Positions 20,115-28,108 of a DNA stretch of 33,895 nt are shown here, piece after piece. Position numbers and translations under genes: made by a program. Within the stretch, counting starts at the first letter, position 1; each line of letters opens with the position of its first letter. Origin of the DNA: Maribacter sp. ACAM166 (GTDB lineage Bacteria > Bacteroidota > Bacteroidia > Flavobacteriales > Flavobacteriaceae); assembly GCF_005771495.1 (NCBI RefSeq), contig NZ_VAUW01000041.1, forward strand, positions 1-33,895. The letters run 5' to 3'. Under the pieces are notes generated by a model, which saw only the letters and a list, made by a program, of their open reading frames with translations, ran no database searches and was not told the origin of the DNA.

Positions 20115-20413
20115 GATATACTTATGCTTGCTAAATTTTAAAACCGCTCTATCTAAGTAACAATCTAGAATGTGTTGATATGATTAAAAATAGTCAGTTT
20201 CAAGTCAGTTTTAAACATCATATGTTGTTCGACCACAAAATCCTATACTAATGTTCTAATGGAATAACCTAAATCCATTTAAAATAGTAGTAGATAGGAA
20301 TGTTCTTTTTTAGGGTTACTTAATTGGTACTATTAATAATAATTCCTGTTTTGGCGTATCGACCAACCACAAGTAATTAAATTTTGTAGTTATTTTCTAA
20401 AAATCACTTAAAC
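20115..20413. other. Gene-free stretch after the glucan synthase
   Basis: About 300 AT-rich bases with no plausible coding frame and no clear terminator hairpin. It ends at the first of two duplicated palindrome promoters. Confidence 0.6.
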
Positions 20414-20512
20414 TGACCTAGGTCAGTTGACAGCTTTAAAAGTGAGTGTATATTGCAGTATAATTAAGAAAACAAGTTCTTTTTCTTTGACAAAATTAAA
20501 ATATAGATTCTT
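20413..20512 (+). repeat. Duplicated promoter-leader segment, copy 1
   Basis: From the palindrome to the sequence ATATAGATTCTT, this 100-bp stretch is nearly the same as 20961-21054, with scattered substitutions and a few small gaps. Both copies keep the operator, the -7 box and the early leader (GTATAATTAAGAAA, then CAAGTTCTTT). The similarity ends about where a coding region would start, so whole transcription units were probably duplicated. Confidence 0.85.
20414..20456 (+). promoter_or_regulatory. Palindrome promoter without a gene
   Basis: Perfect operator TGACCTAGGTCA at 20414-20425. A -7-like box TATATTGC begins at 20449, 29.5 bp from the centre; its last bases fit TAnnTTTG poorly. 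The predicted start is near 20462. No gene follows before the terminator at 20813-20845. Confidence 0.68.
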
Positions 20513-20847
20513 GGGTAATGATACCTATTGAATTTTGGAGTTGTCTAAACGTATTTTAAGTCTTGTGTTTTATGTTTCTAGGAATAGAGATAAAAAATTA
20601 CAAGTAGTCTTAACATACATTTGATATCTTCAAAGGAAATCGAAACATTTCGATGTTTCGATTTCCTTAAAAAATAACCTCTGTTCACTGCAAAGTAGAA
20701 GAGGTATTATGAAGTAATTGACATTTTTCCTTTAAAAATTATTTATAAAGAGATACTAGAGATAGAATTTTGGACTAAATATAATTGACTGAGAAATAAT
20801 ACTATCTTCATAAAAAACGGGAAGTCTTATAGGCTTCCCGTTTTTGT
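20462..20847 (+). ncRNA. Candidate regulated non-coding RNA of about 385 nt
   Basis: A promoter of the shared type and a strong intrinsic terminator bracket this stretch, yet it has no reading frame above about 15 codons from an ATG on the plus strand. Inside it, 20633-20668 forms a hairpin with a perfect 15-bp stem (AAGGAAATCGAAACA and its complement) and a six-base loop. It may be a small RNA under the island's regulator, or the scar of a deleted gene whose promoter and terminator remain. Confidence 0.42.
20813..20845 (+). terminator. Strong intrinsic terminator
   Basis: AAAAACGGGAAG at 20814-20825 pairs with CTTCCCGTTTTT at 20834-20845 around an eight-base loop, followed by more T. The A tract before the stem lets it work in both directions. 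It insulates the downstream promoter copy. Confidence 0.88.
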
Positions 20848-20960
20848 TTTTAGACCAATTTTTATTGTTGTAATATGTTAAATTTAAATAGCAAGAAGAA
20901 GAGCTTTGTTTTACTTCATTTCGCTAGGACGATTCTTTTTTAAAATTAAACACTCGGACT

Positions 20961-21054
20961 GTGACCTAGGTCAGTTCACAGCTTTATAAGTGAGCGTATA
21001 TTTCAGTATAATTAAGAAAGCAAGTTCTTTGATAAAATTAAAATATAGATTCTT
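20961..21054 (+). repeat. Duplicated promoter-leader segment, copy 2
   Basis: Second copy of the segment at 20413-20512, ending at the same ATATAGATTCTT. It leads directly into the 3' remnant of a small heat shock protein gene, which suggests that this leader type belonged to hsp20. Confidence 0.85.
20962..21004 (+). promoter_or_regulatory. Palindrome promoter before hsp20 remnant and P-type ATPase
   Basis: Perfect operator TGACCTAGGTCA at 20962-20973 with a -7 box TATATTTC starting at 20997, 29.5 bp from the centre. The predicted start is near 21010. Transcripts would pass the hsp20 remnant and meet a terminator at 21153-21198 before the P-type ATPase. Confidence 0.75.
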
Positions 21055-21119
21055 CGTTTTAATCTTACCAAAAAGGAAGAAGCTAAAGCACGTAAACCAA
21101 AGAAAATTGAAATTGCATA
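21054..21119 (+). pseudogene. 3' remnant of a small heat shock protein (Hsp20) gene
   Basis: An open stretch ending at the TAA at 21117-21119 encodes NLTKKEEAKARKPKKIEIA at its end. This resembles the C-terminal tail of Bacteroidota Hsp20 proteins: an LT.KKEEAK tail and a final I-x-I motif (IEI). The alpha-crystallin domain and start are absent; the remnant joins directly to the promoter leader. It is read as an internal deletion that removed nearly all of hsp20. The short match makes the family call tentative. Confidence 0.5.
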
Positions 21120-21152
21120 ACGCGTGATTTTTATTTTATTCGTCTTTAAATT

Positions 21153-21198
21153 ACCCTCTTACCAAAAATTAATTAAAGGATTTGGCAAGAGGGTTTTT
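21153..21198 (+). terminator. Terminator after the hsp20 remnant
   Basis: ACCCTCTTACC at 21153-21163 pairs with GGCAAGAGGGT at 21184-21194 with one mismatch, followed by TTTT. It sits between the hsp20 remnant and the P-type ATPase ATG. It overlaps the upstream TTG-initiated extension of the ATPase frame, which argues against that extension being translated. Confidence 0.7.
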
Positions 21199-21241
21199 AA
21201 TCTTTCATCAATTAGTAGTTATAATTAAAATTCTAAGGATT

Positions 21242-23887
21242 ATGTTAGAACCTTTTGCGCTTTCCATAGCAACTATTGTAGAAAAATTAAACAGTAATAT
21301 CAATTATGGTTTAACTGAAAACGAGGTAAAACAACGCATAAAAAAGCACGGGAAAAACGAAATAACTGTCAATGCAGTTAAAACAAAATGGAAAATCCTT
21401 GTTGACCAATGTAACGACCCTATTATTTTTATTCTCTTTATCGCAGCAGTCCTCACCTTCTTTTTTAATGATGATTTACCTGAAACATTAGCTATAATTA
21501 CAGTTATTTTAATTACCGTAATTATAGGTTTTATAATGGAATTACAGGGTATTCGTTCTTTAGAAGCACTTCGTAAAATGGGCACCACAGAAAGTACCGT
21601 TTTGCGCGACGGAAAAATTAAAACCATAAAATCATCATTATTAGTTCCTGGAGATATCGTTTTGATAGAAGCTGGAGATGTGGTTTCTGCAGATGCTCGC
21701 CTTATTACTATTGAGAATTTAGCCATTAAAGAAGCTTCACTAACTGGCGAAAGTAGAGCCATACATAAGGACTTAAATACGCTTCCTAAAAACACCATAT
21801 TATCCGATAGAAAAAACATGGTATTTAAAGGAACAACCGTAGAGCAAGGTTCTGCAAAAGTAATTGTGGTAACCACAGCACTACATACGGAGCTGGGTAA
21901 AATTCAACAAATGGGAAGCGATGTTGTAGAACAACGCACACCATTAGAAAAAAAGCTAAACGAATTAAGCAAATGGCTTATTTGGCTGACCTTGATTTTT
22001 GCCACCCTCATTATTTTTACCGGATATTTAAGAGGTCAGGATATGCTTTTAATTATAGAAACAGCAGTAGCATTAGCTGTTGCAGCAATACCAGAAGGAC
22101 TTCCCGTTGTAGCAACCATCGCTTTGACTAGAGGAATGCTGAAACTATCCAAGCGACAGGTCATCATTAAACAAATGGAAGCTGTTGAAACTTTGGGGGC
22201 TACAAATATAATTTGTACAGATAAAACAGGAACGCTTACCGAAGATAAAATGCAAGTGCATACCTTAGTTTTTGAAGATGATGCAATAAGCGAAATACAA
22301 AACAAAGACACTATTTATTTTGAAGATTTAAAACAAGCAGAAGCTTTTAATGCTATGTTGAAGACTAGTATTTTGTGTAACAATGTTATTTTAAATGCTG
22401 AAGAACTGCGAGGCGACAGCATTGAATTGGCACTTATTCAATTTGCTGAAAAACTCAAATTTGATTCAAAAAAAATTAAAGAAAATAATCCAGAAAAATT
22501 AGAAATTCCGTTTAATACCTCTAGTAAGTTAATGGCAACATTAAATAAAAATGAAGCTAAAGGTTATACGGTTTATGTAAAAGGTGCTTTTGAAAGTGTC
22601 ATAACCCATTGTAAGACTATTTTAAAGGATAACAAATCAAAAGAATTCAAGAATAAAAAAGAATGGATTAAACGTGAAAATGAGTTAGCATCTCAAGGAT
22701 TAAGAATATTAGCCTTTGCGTTAAGCAACCACGAAACAAAACCAAATAAAGACGAATTATTATCCGAATTAACTTTTATAGGTATTATTGGATTTTTAGA
22801 TCCAGCAAGAGAAGATGTAAAAGCAACCATTAATGTTTACAAAGAAGCAGGTATAAAAGTGGTAATGATGACAGGCGATCACCCTGGAACTGCCAAAAAA
22901 ATAGCAGAAGAAATAGGCTTGTTATCCAAAAACGCAGCTTCAAATAGTATTATACATGGAAAGAATTTACAATTTGGAGTCGAACACCATACCAATGAAA
23001 CGAAAATACTTGATGCTTCAGTCTTTGCAAGAGTAACACCAGAACAAAAGTTAAAACTGATAGCACTCTACCAAGAAAACGATAATGTTGTTGGTATGTT
23101 TGGCGATGGCATAAATGATATCCCTGCATTACGAAAAGCAGATATTGGTATCGCAATGGGAATTAGAGGCACACAAGCAGCAAGAGAAGCAGCAGATATT
23201 ATTCTTAAAAATGACAAATTCACAGCTATGGAATTGGCAATAAGTCAAGGTCGTGCCATTTTTGACCATATAAGACAGTTTGTAGTGTATCTGCTATCCT
23301 GTAATTTGGCAGAAGTGGTTTCTGTAGGTTTAGCAGCTTTATTAGGTTTACCAGCACCTTTGCTACCACTACAAATATTATTTTTAAATCTTGTAACAGA
23401 TATATTTCCTGCATTAGCCTTGGGAATGGGAAAAGGCGAAGTGGATATTATGAAACGACCACCCAGAAAAGCAAACGAACCTATAATGAGCCGAAAATTA
23501 TGGTTTTCTACTATTATTTACGGACTTTGCATAACTGCCGCTGTTGTAGGCATTACGGCATACTCTTATTTTGTATTAGAGTTTTCAGCCCAAGTAATAA
23601 ACAATATGGCATTTTATACATTGGTATTAGCGCAGTTGTTAAACGTATTTAATATGGCTGAAAAGAAGATATCATTTTTTAAAAATGAAGTCGTAAAAAA
23701 TCCTTGGGTTTGGTCTGCAATTGCAATATCGTTACTAATTACTATAAGTGCATATTACATTCCACCTGTTGCAAAAGCACTATTTTTAGCGAGCTTATGT
23801 TTAGAACAAATTGGTTGGGTCATTGTTTTTGCATTAGGTTCATTGGCTCTATCTCAAATTATAAAACGCGCAGGTGGTACGTTTTAA
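21242..23887 (+). CDS. P-type Ca2+-transporting ATPase (P2 type)
   Basis: Ion pump of 881 residues from ATG 21242. Motifs: TGES at 168-171 (actuator), PEGL with E285 in helix 4, phosphorylated D327 in CTDKTGTLT, and the hinge GDGIND with D622 and D626. Ca2+ ligands known from SERCA are kept: E285 (M4), N688 and E691 (M5, SCNLAEV), and N716, T719 and D720 (M6, LNLVTD). This favours Ca2+, possibly Mn2+, over Na+/K+ transport. Ten membrane helices are expected and the C-terminal set is present. The frame also opens from TTG 21182, but that runs through a terminator. Whether it has its own promoter or relies on readthrough from 21004 is unclear. Confidence 0.92.
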   Translation: MLEPFALSIATIVEKLNSNINYGLTENEVKQRIKKHGKNEITVNAVKTKWKILVDQCNDPIIFILFIAAVLTFFFNDDLPETLAIITVILITVIIGFIMELQGIRSLEALRKMGTTESTVLRDGKIKTIKSSLLVPGDIVLIEAGDVVSADARLITIENLAIKEASLTGESRAIHKDLNTLPKNTILSDRKNMVFKGTTVEQGSAKVIVVTTALHTELGKIQQMGSDVVEQRTPLEKKLNELSKWLIWLTLIFATLIIFTGYLRGQDMLLIIETAVALAVAAIPEGLPVVATIALTRGMLKLSKRQVIIKQMEAVETLGATNIICTDKTGTLTEDKMQVHTLVFEDDAISEIQNKDTIYFEDLKQAEAFNAMLKTSILCNNVILNAEELRGDSIELALIQFAEKLKFDSKKIKENNPEKLEIPFNTSSKLMATLNKNEAKGYTVYVKGAFESVITHCKTILKDNKSKEFKNKKEWIKRENELASQGLRILAFALSNHETKPNKDELLSELTFIGIIGFLDPAREDVKATINVYKEAGIKVVMMTGDHPGTAKKIAEEIGLLSKNAASNSIIHGKNLQFGVEHHTNETKILDASVFARVTPEQKLKLIALYQENDNVVGMFGDGINDIPALRKADIGIAMGIRGTQAAREAADIILKNDKFTAMELAISQGRAIFDHIRQFVVYLLSCNLAEVVSVGLAALLGLPAPLLPLQILFLNLVTDIFPALALGMGKGEVDIMKRPPRKANEPIMSRKLWFSTIIYGLCITAAVVGITAYSYFVLEFSAQVINNMAFYTLVLAQLLNVFNMAEKKISFFKNEVVKNPWVWSAIAISLLITISAYYIPPVAKALFLASLCLEQIGWVIVFALGSLALSQIIKRAGGTF

Positions 23888-23991
23888 TTTATTAGTGTCA
23901 ATACATTTTAGAAATTTGCTTAAAGCTCATTAAATTCTTTAGGCTAAGTTCTAATATAGATATGTGTTATTTTTGTTTAAAATGATATTTT

Positions 23992-24240
23992 ATGATTCCA
24001 TCAGACTTTAGAAATTTTTTCATTAGTAGTTCAACGATTGTGCAGCAAGAGATCGTGTCTTCATTACTACCGTTGTCTTTGCAGGATGCTCAAGTAAAAG
24101 ACAGTAATTAGATTAAAGCAGTTACTTGTCCACATTGTTCAGCAACTCATATCCATACTAACGGTAAACTTAAAGGCATTCAGCGTAATGTTTGTAAGAA
24201 GAATTTTAGTGAGACTACTGGAAAGTTTTGGAATCTCGCT
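23992..24240 (+). pseudogene. Remnant of an IS1595-like transposase N-terminus
   Basis: Reading from ATG 23992 gives MIPSDFRNFF..., an in-frame TAG after about 40 codons, then TCPHCSATHIHTNGKLKG and KKNFSETTGKFW. This is the zinc-ribbon start of IS1595-type transposases. The second cysteine pair of the ribbon is damaged (VCKKNF instead of a C-x-x-C), and the catalytic domain is missing. It is a dead fragment left by an old insertion between two stress-gene blocks. Confidence 0.72.
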
Positions 24241-24363
24241 TTTATTATACCCTTCTTCTTCATGAATTTTAGAAAGTAATTCAAAACTATACACCAGTAT
24301 GTAGTTTTCAATATAACCCACATAAATACAGTATCCTTTGTTGAGATTTCAATTGACGTTACT

Positions 24364-25053
24364 TTAATAGATATGCTCTTGCAAAGGAATAATCCGTTCG
24401 AATTCGGAACAGGTGGAATCAAATAGCAGACCCCCATTCAGAATACGGCCAAATTGCTCCGCCGTTGGGGTAATGTAGATTTGTGTTCCTTCTTCATCAC
24501 GTTCTGTTAGCATTTTTACGGGAGTGATAACATCTAATTGTGAGAGGTTTTCAGGGATTTCGGCCCGTGATAGGGAAAGCTTTCCGGCACCTTTATGGGA
24601 AGCCACCAAAACTGCCCATGCATTTTCGTCCAATTTGGTATTCAAGATAAGATGTCCTCTATAGGGCTTTAGAATCTGTCCGTCCCGCATCGCAAAAATG
24701 GTATCGCGTATAATGATCTTCGAAATGATGGTATCATCTTTTTGATCGGCGGGAAAATCGGTTTCCAAATCTTTTATGAACAACCTGCCGTTGCGGAGTT
24801 CAAAATCGTTACTAGAATCTATTTCAGAACGGGTCATTTTTATAAGGAATTCCTTTCGCTTGATAAAAGCTTGGTCATCAATGAACATCGAAGCGCTATC
24901 GACCTTGCACCAATAGATGCCTTGATAATCACGGGGTATCTCTGATAACGGTTTTGTGTTTGCAGGCTGTGACTCACCAAAGACTACGGGAGGTTGGCAT
25001 GAGGTTAAGATGCCCAAAAATAATAAGATAAGGATAAGGCTATAGGTATTCAT
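24364..25053 (-). CDS. Predicted lipoprotein of unknown function
   Basis: A 229-residue protein with a signal peptide and lipobox (FLGILTSC, acylated Cys 19), so it is predicted to be exported and membrane anchored. The mature part is polar and likely beta-rich (SKIIIRDTIFAMRDGQILKP, GHLILNTKLDENAWAVLVAS). No family was recognised. It follows the hibernation factor by 25 bases on the same strand and is the last gene of the baeRF operon, so it should be expressed with it. Base composition of this operon looks more GC-rich by eye than its neighbours, hinting at a separate origin. Confidence 0.75.
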   Translation of the reverse strand: MNTYSLILILLFLGILTSCQPPVVFGESQPANTKPLSEIPRDYQGIYWCKVDSASMFIDDQAFIKRKEFLIKMTRSEIDSSNDFELRNGRLFIKDLETDFPADQKDDTIISKIIIRDTIFAMRDGQILKPYRGHLILNTKLDENAWAVLVASHKGAGKLSLSRAEIPENLSQLDVITPVKMLTERDEEGTQIYITPTAEQFGRILNGGLLFDSTCSEFERIIPLQEHIY

Positions 25054-25078
25054 TTTATCTTCGGTTTCATATTAGGTT

Positions 25079-25378
25079 TCAATGGGTGCTCATCTGAGCC
25101 TTTCTCTTTTCAAGTTGGACTTCCAAATCACGAATTGTCTCGGCGACCGAGTTTTCAAAGCTGTCTTCGTCAGAGGATGCGAATATTCTAGGACCAGGCA
25201 AACTCAAGCGTATTTCACATATTTTACCCTTTCCATCAGTATCTTTTTCTTCTTTAAAAAAAACATCGGCCCCAATAAGCCAGTCGTATTTTTGACCTAG
25301 ATTATCTACTTTTTGCTTAACTAATTCTTCTACCCCTTTTCTCTGGGCAGTCTGTACAAATTGAATAATCACTTTCAT
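25079..25378 (-). CDS. HPF/RaiA-type ribosome hibernation factor (first of two)
   Basis: A 99-residue protein with the beta-alpha-beta-beta-beta-alpha outline of short HPF/RaiA proteins, which bind the small ribosomal subunit and silence or protect it in stress. The start VIIQFVQTAQRKGVEELVKQ and final helix ENSVAETIRDLEVQLEKRK are typical; no long C-terminal dimerisation domain is present. It lies about 100 bases after the baeRF gene and 25 bases before the lipoprotein gene. The sequence is diverged, so the ribosomal role is inferred from family similarity. Confidence 0.72.
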   Translation of the reverse strand: MKVIIQFVQTAQRKGVEELVKQKVDNLGQKYDWLIGADVFFKEEKDTDGKGKICEIRLSLPGPRIFASSDEDSFENSVAETIRDLEVQLEKRKAQMSTH

Positions 25379-25484
25379 CGATTGTTATTTTTTTACTTCT
25401 TTACAGGCACTAAGCCAGTTCTAGTTAATATCATTTGAACAATGAAAACCGGTAATATGCTATGCCTATTATTCAAATAGTCGT

Positions 25485-26639
25485 TTAATACCGATATAAT
25501 GCGTTCACCTTTGAATACGGGTTTGGCATTTCATCTTTTTCCAATAGATACACCTTCCCACCATTCAAAAAGGTTTTGATGGCCACTTTGTTCAATAGCG
25601 ATACACTTGATGGTAATAGGTCTTCATCTACCCGAACAAATCTTTTTTCGGGATCGTAAATACCATAGATATCGGCGCTATTCTGAATGAAAAGCGTGTC
25701 TATTTTTCCGTCCAAGGCTGCAAGCACTACGTGCTCGATTTCAGAGGAAGTTCTGCCAGTACTATCATATTGCCTAAAAGTTTCAACTTTTTCTTTACGT
25801 TCCTCATCAAAAATAGGAGCGACTTTTTCCCAGGCCATTTCGTGCAAGAGTAACTTATCGGTCTCCGATAGATTGCAGTTTATAGGATTGTCCAACAAAT
25901 GTTGGTAACTGTTTTCATCTTTATATATCGAAAATAAATAGTCTTGCGATGCAACGATCATCGGCTTGTTGTCATCTTTCAAAAGGGTCATTAATCCTTT
26001 ATCGATCGCTCTGAAATATCGCGCTATTTCGTTCTTGCGATTCCGGTCTCCCTCTGCATGACCGTGATACATCGCACGGCCCTGAGCATCTGCCCCGCTT
26101 TTATACTGTAGGCTTTTCGGCTCATAATCATAGCCTACGCGATCTTCCATACGTGACGGAATCAAATCATCGACGACTACCTCGACAATACTGTGTCTGG
26201 TCTGCTCGTAGAGTCTTACATTCTCCAGTTCCAAGGCCAAAACGTAAAAATTTCCATCGCCCGTAAACATCGGAAGCACGGGTTTTAGGTAAAACCCGTT
26301 CGCCAGATAATTGAACGCCTTGAAATGAACGGGAAGCGTATATTTTTTTAAAAAACTATCGGAACGGAAAATCGCAAGTCCGTCAGATTGGTGCCTCCAG
26401 AATTCGCTGTCATCCAAAAGTTCTTGAATGGGTGCAATTAAGGTGTCAATTTCCCTAGGGCCCATTTCCTCTTGTTCCAACTTGCTTTTGACTTCCTTCA
26501 ATTGGTTCTTTAGTAATAGGATGTCCTTTCCCTTCAATACTTCTTCACCTGCACGATGCGTGGGTATGAAAATAGAAATGCAGCTTTCGCTATGGATACC
26601 TTCCAACTCCTCGATTTCCTTTTTTGTTATCAATGCCAT
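25485..26639 (-). CDS. baeRF family protein (bacterial eRF1/Dom34-like release factor)
   Basis: A 384-residue soluble protein resembling the baeRF families, bacterial relatives of archaeal/eukaryotic eRF1 and Dom34 thought to act on stalled or idle ribosomes. Visible pieces: N-terminal region SCISIFIPTHRAGEEVLKGK, the middle beta-strand block GNFYVLALELENVRLYEQ, and a C-terminal L7Ae-like part ending in VLAALDGKIDTLFIQNSADI and FLNGGKVYLLEKDEM. There is no GGQ motif, as in many baeRFs, so classical peptide release is unlikely. It is first in an operon with an HPF gene, supporting a ribosome role. Its promoter has a perfect palindrome. Confidence 0.75.
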   Translation of the reverse strand: MALITKKEIEELEGIHSESCISIFIPTHRAGEEVLKGKDILLLKNQLKEVKSKLEQEEMGPREIDTLIAPIQELLDDSEFWRHQSDGLAIFRSDSFLKKYTLPVHFKAFNYLANGFYLKPVLPMFTGDGNFYVLALELENVRLYEQTRHSIVEVVVDDLIPSRMEDRVGYDYEPKSLQYKSGADAQGRAMYHGHAEGDRNRKNEIARYFRAIDKGLMTLLKDDNKPMIVASQDYLFSIYKDENSYQHLLDNPINCNLSETDKLLLHEMAWEKVAPIFDEERKEKVETFRQYDSTGRTSSEIEHVVLAALDGKIDTLFIQNSADIYGIYDPEKRFVRVDEDLLPSSVSLLNKVAIKTFLNGGKVYLLEKDEMPNPYSKVNALYRY

Positions 26640-26688
26640 TTTTCAACTAAGTTTTAGGTGTACTTCTTTATTGTGGTTTTTGTAAACG

Positions 26689-26731
26689 GAAAGATAGAAA
26701 AAGAGTATTTTACATGAAATGACCTAGGTCA
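26689..26731 (-). promoter_or_regulatory. Palindrome promoter of the baeRF-HPF-lipoprotein operon
   Basis: Perfect operator TGACCTAGGTCA at 26720-26731. On the minus strand a box TATCTTTC begins at 26696, 29.5 bp from the centre. The predicted start is near 26683, about 44 bases before the baeRF ATG. Confidence 0.8.
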
Positions 26732-26900
26732 ATATAGGCCGCTTTTCGGAAATAAAGAAAAATAAGAGTGAGAAGGTAAAATCATGGTATAAATAAACCT
26801 ACCCATAATTGAACTTTCAATGTTTGTGACAGATTGGTTGCTTCCTAAGGAATTATTATTCAATTCATAATAACACTTAGGTTTTTCAAAATTTGGTTTA

Positions 26901-27128
26901 TCAAATTCCTGAATCAGGTCTTCCTTTCAATCGAATGTCAATTCTTTTTTTCTTAACGGTTAACCGCTTCATTGCATCCATTAAGGTTGTATCTTTTGTC
27001 TTCTTATAAATCTCGTTGATTGCTAATACAAGTCGTTTTGCTTCTCTTGAAGCTGTCACTCTATCACTAGTGGTCATATGACTCATTTTGGCTTTTTCAA
27101 ATACTGCTGCTTCTTGTAAAATGGTCAT
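26901..27128 (-). CDS. Small orphan protein with its own palindrome promoter
   Basis: A 75-residue, strongly basic, helical protein from the ATG at 27128 (MTILQEAAVFEKAKMSHM...), ending LKGRPDSGI. The frame continues upstream to ATG 27182, but that part (MRMQNQKTIDNTLNKTII) looks like AT-rich leader, and AAAACAATAATT directly before 27128 resembles a flavobacterial start region. No family was recognised and it has no membrane segment. The motif SREAKRLVLAINEIYKKTKD suggests a helical pair that might bind nucleic acid or a protein. It is the only gene behind its promoter, so it may be an uncharacterised stress protein. Confidence 0.62.
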   Translation of the reverse strand: MTILQEAAVFEKAKMSHMTTSDRVTASREAKRLVLAINEIYKKTKDTTLMDAMKRLTVKKKRIDIRLKGRPDSGI

Positions 27129-27282
27129 AATTATTGTTTTGTTTAAAGTGTTATCTATTGTTTTTTGGTTTTGCATTCGCATAAAATGAAGAAATCTTCT
27201 ACTGACTCCTAAACACAGAGTTAGTTGATAAAAAAATCAAATAATTCTGTATAGTTGTTCTTTATGTCTATTTTTTATAAAA

Positions 27283-27325
27283 TTAATATATCCCTCTATG
27301 GAAACATCCGAAATGACCTAGGTCA
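27283..27325 (-). promoter_or_regulatory. Palindrome promoter of the orphan small gene
   Basis: Perfect operator at 27314-27325, extended to ATGACCTAGGTCAT. On the minus strand a TATATTAA box begins at 27290, 29.5 bp from the centre, a weaker match to TAnnTTTG. No suitable box exists at the mirrored plus-strand position, so it points to the gene at 26901-27128. The predicted start is near 27277. Confidence 0.7.
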
Positions 27326-27424
27326 TGGAAAAAAACATTCAAGTGAAAATCAATACTATACACCACCTGTTGTTACTGGCTATTATATATTTTCTACTTC
27401 CTTTTCAGAATTTACGCCAATGGT

Positions 27425-27673
27425 TTACTGTAATTCAGAAATAATTTTTTTGTCTTTTTTTAATGTAGATTTAAGAGCAATAATTATTGGTGTTAGAATA
27501 AAAATTGCAATTATCATACCTAAAGAGAATAAGGAAAAAATCAATAAAGCTAATGATGTTTTAGTGTTCCAAAATAATATAGCAATACTTACTTCACTGG
27601 TATTTTGAAGCGTGAATACAACAATAAATATTAGTGTGATAATTGTTAATATTATATAAGTTGTTTGTTTCAT
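27425..27673 (-). CDS. LapA-type (DUF1049) small membrane protein
   Basis: An 82-residue protein with two membrane helices (about 5-22 and 38-66) flanking a short loop with the DUF1049/LapA hallmark VVFTLQNTSEVSIAILFW, then a basic tail (KKDKKIISELQ). LapA homologues sit in the inner membrane and are linked to envelope or lipopolysaccharide functions in other bacteria; the role here is unknown. It is the last gene of the operon that begins near 30431, 12 bases after the second HPF gene. Confidence 0.8.
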   Translation of the reverse strand: MKQTTYIILTIITLIFIVVFTLQNTSEVSIAILFWNTKTSLALLIFSLFSLGMIIAIFILTPIIIALKSTLKKDKKIISELQ

Positions 27674-27685
27674 TTTAAGTGGATT

Positions 27686-28000
27686 TTAGCTATTTTTAAT
27701 TCGTCCTAGAATGGTTTCTATCGCAGTTTCTATTTTAGTAAGAGCACCTGTTAACGCAAGCTCAATGTTATCAGCTTGATTTGTGGCAACTATCGGTTGT
27801 CTGCCTTCAAGTCTAGCTTCTAGCAGACACGAAATATCATTCAATCCGTCCTTTTTCCCATTTTCGTCTTTTAGATGAACTTCTATTCTAGTGATATGTG
27901 ATTGGTACCTTTCCAAAGATTCCTTAACTTGAGAATTAAAGTATTCTTGCATATTTTTATCCCCACTTATTGTCTTATCAGTATTTATTTGAATAATCAT
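27686..28000 (-). CDS. HPF/RaiA-type ribosome hibernation factor (second of two)
   Basis: A 104-residue HPF-like protein, with IIQINTDKTISGDKNMQEYF, an acidic central strand set (RIEVHLKDENGKKDGLNDIS) and a C-terminal helix (NIELALTGALTKIETAIE). It differs clearly from the copy at 25079-25378, so it is not a recent duplicate. It probably binds ribosomes or acts on idle ones in stress. It sits between an eRF1-domain-like gene and a LapA-like gene in the long minus-strand operon. Confidence 0.75.
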   Translation of the reverse strand: MIIQINTDKTISGDKNMQEYFNSQVKESLERYQSHITRIEVHLKDENGKKDGLNDISCLLEARLEGRQPIVATNQADNIELALTGALTKIETAIETILGRIKNS

Positions 28001-28108
28001 ATTTTAATTTTAGGTTTCTATTTACTTTTATTTTCATCCAGATTATTGTTATGACGACTTTTTAATTGAGGTCATTTTCAGATTCTATTCTCTAAGAAGA
28101 TAATGTCA

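Noticed and set aside
20633..20668. Hairpin considered as a plus-strand terminator
   Set aside because: It is followed by A residues, not a T tract; the true terminator is at 20813-20845.
21182..21241. TTG-initiated N-terminal extension of the P-type ATPase
   Set aside because: It runs through the terminator stem at 21184-21198 and lacks similarity to the family; ATG 21242 gives the usual start MLEPFALS.
27255..27608. 117-codon plus-strand open frame crossing the palindrome at 27314
   Set aside because: It is mostly antisense to the LapA-like gene, which has a clear DUF1049 pattern; no family matches the plus reading.
28071..28074. Possible ninth operator upstream of the second HPF gene (half-site TGACCT on the minus strand)
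   Set aside because: The second half-site is missing and no TA box lies 29.5 bp away on the minus strand.
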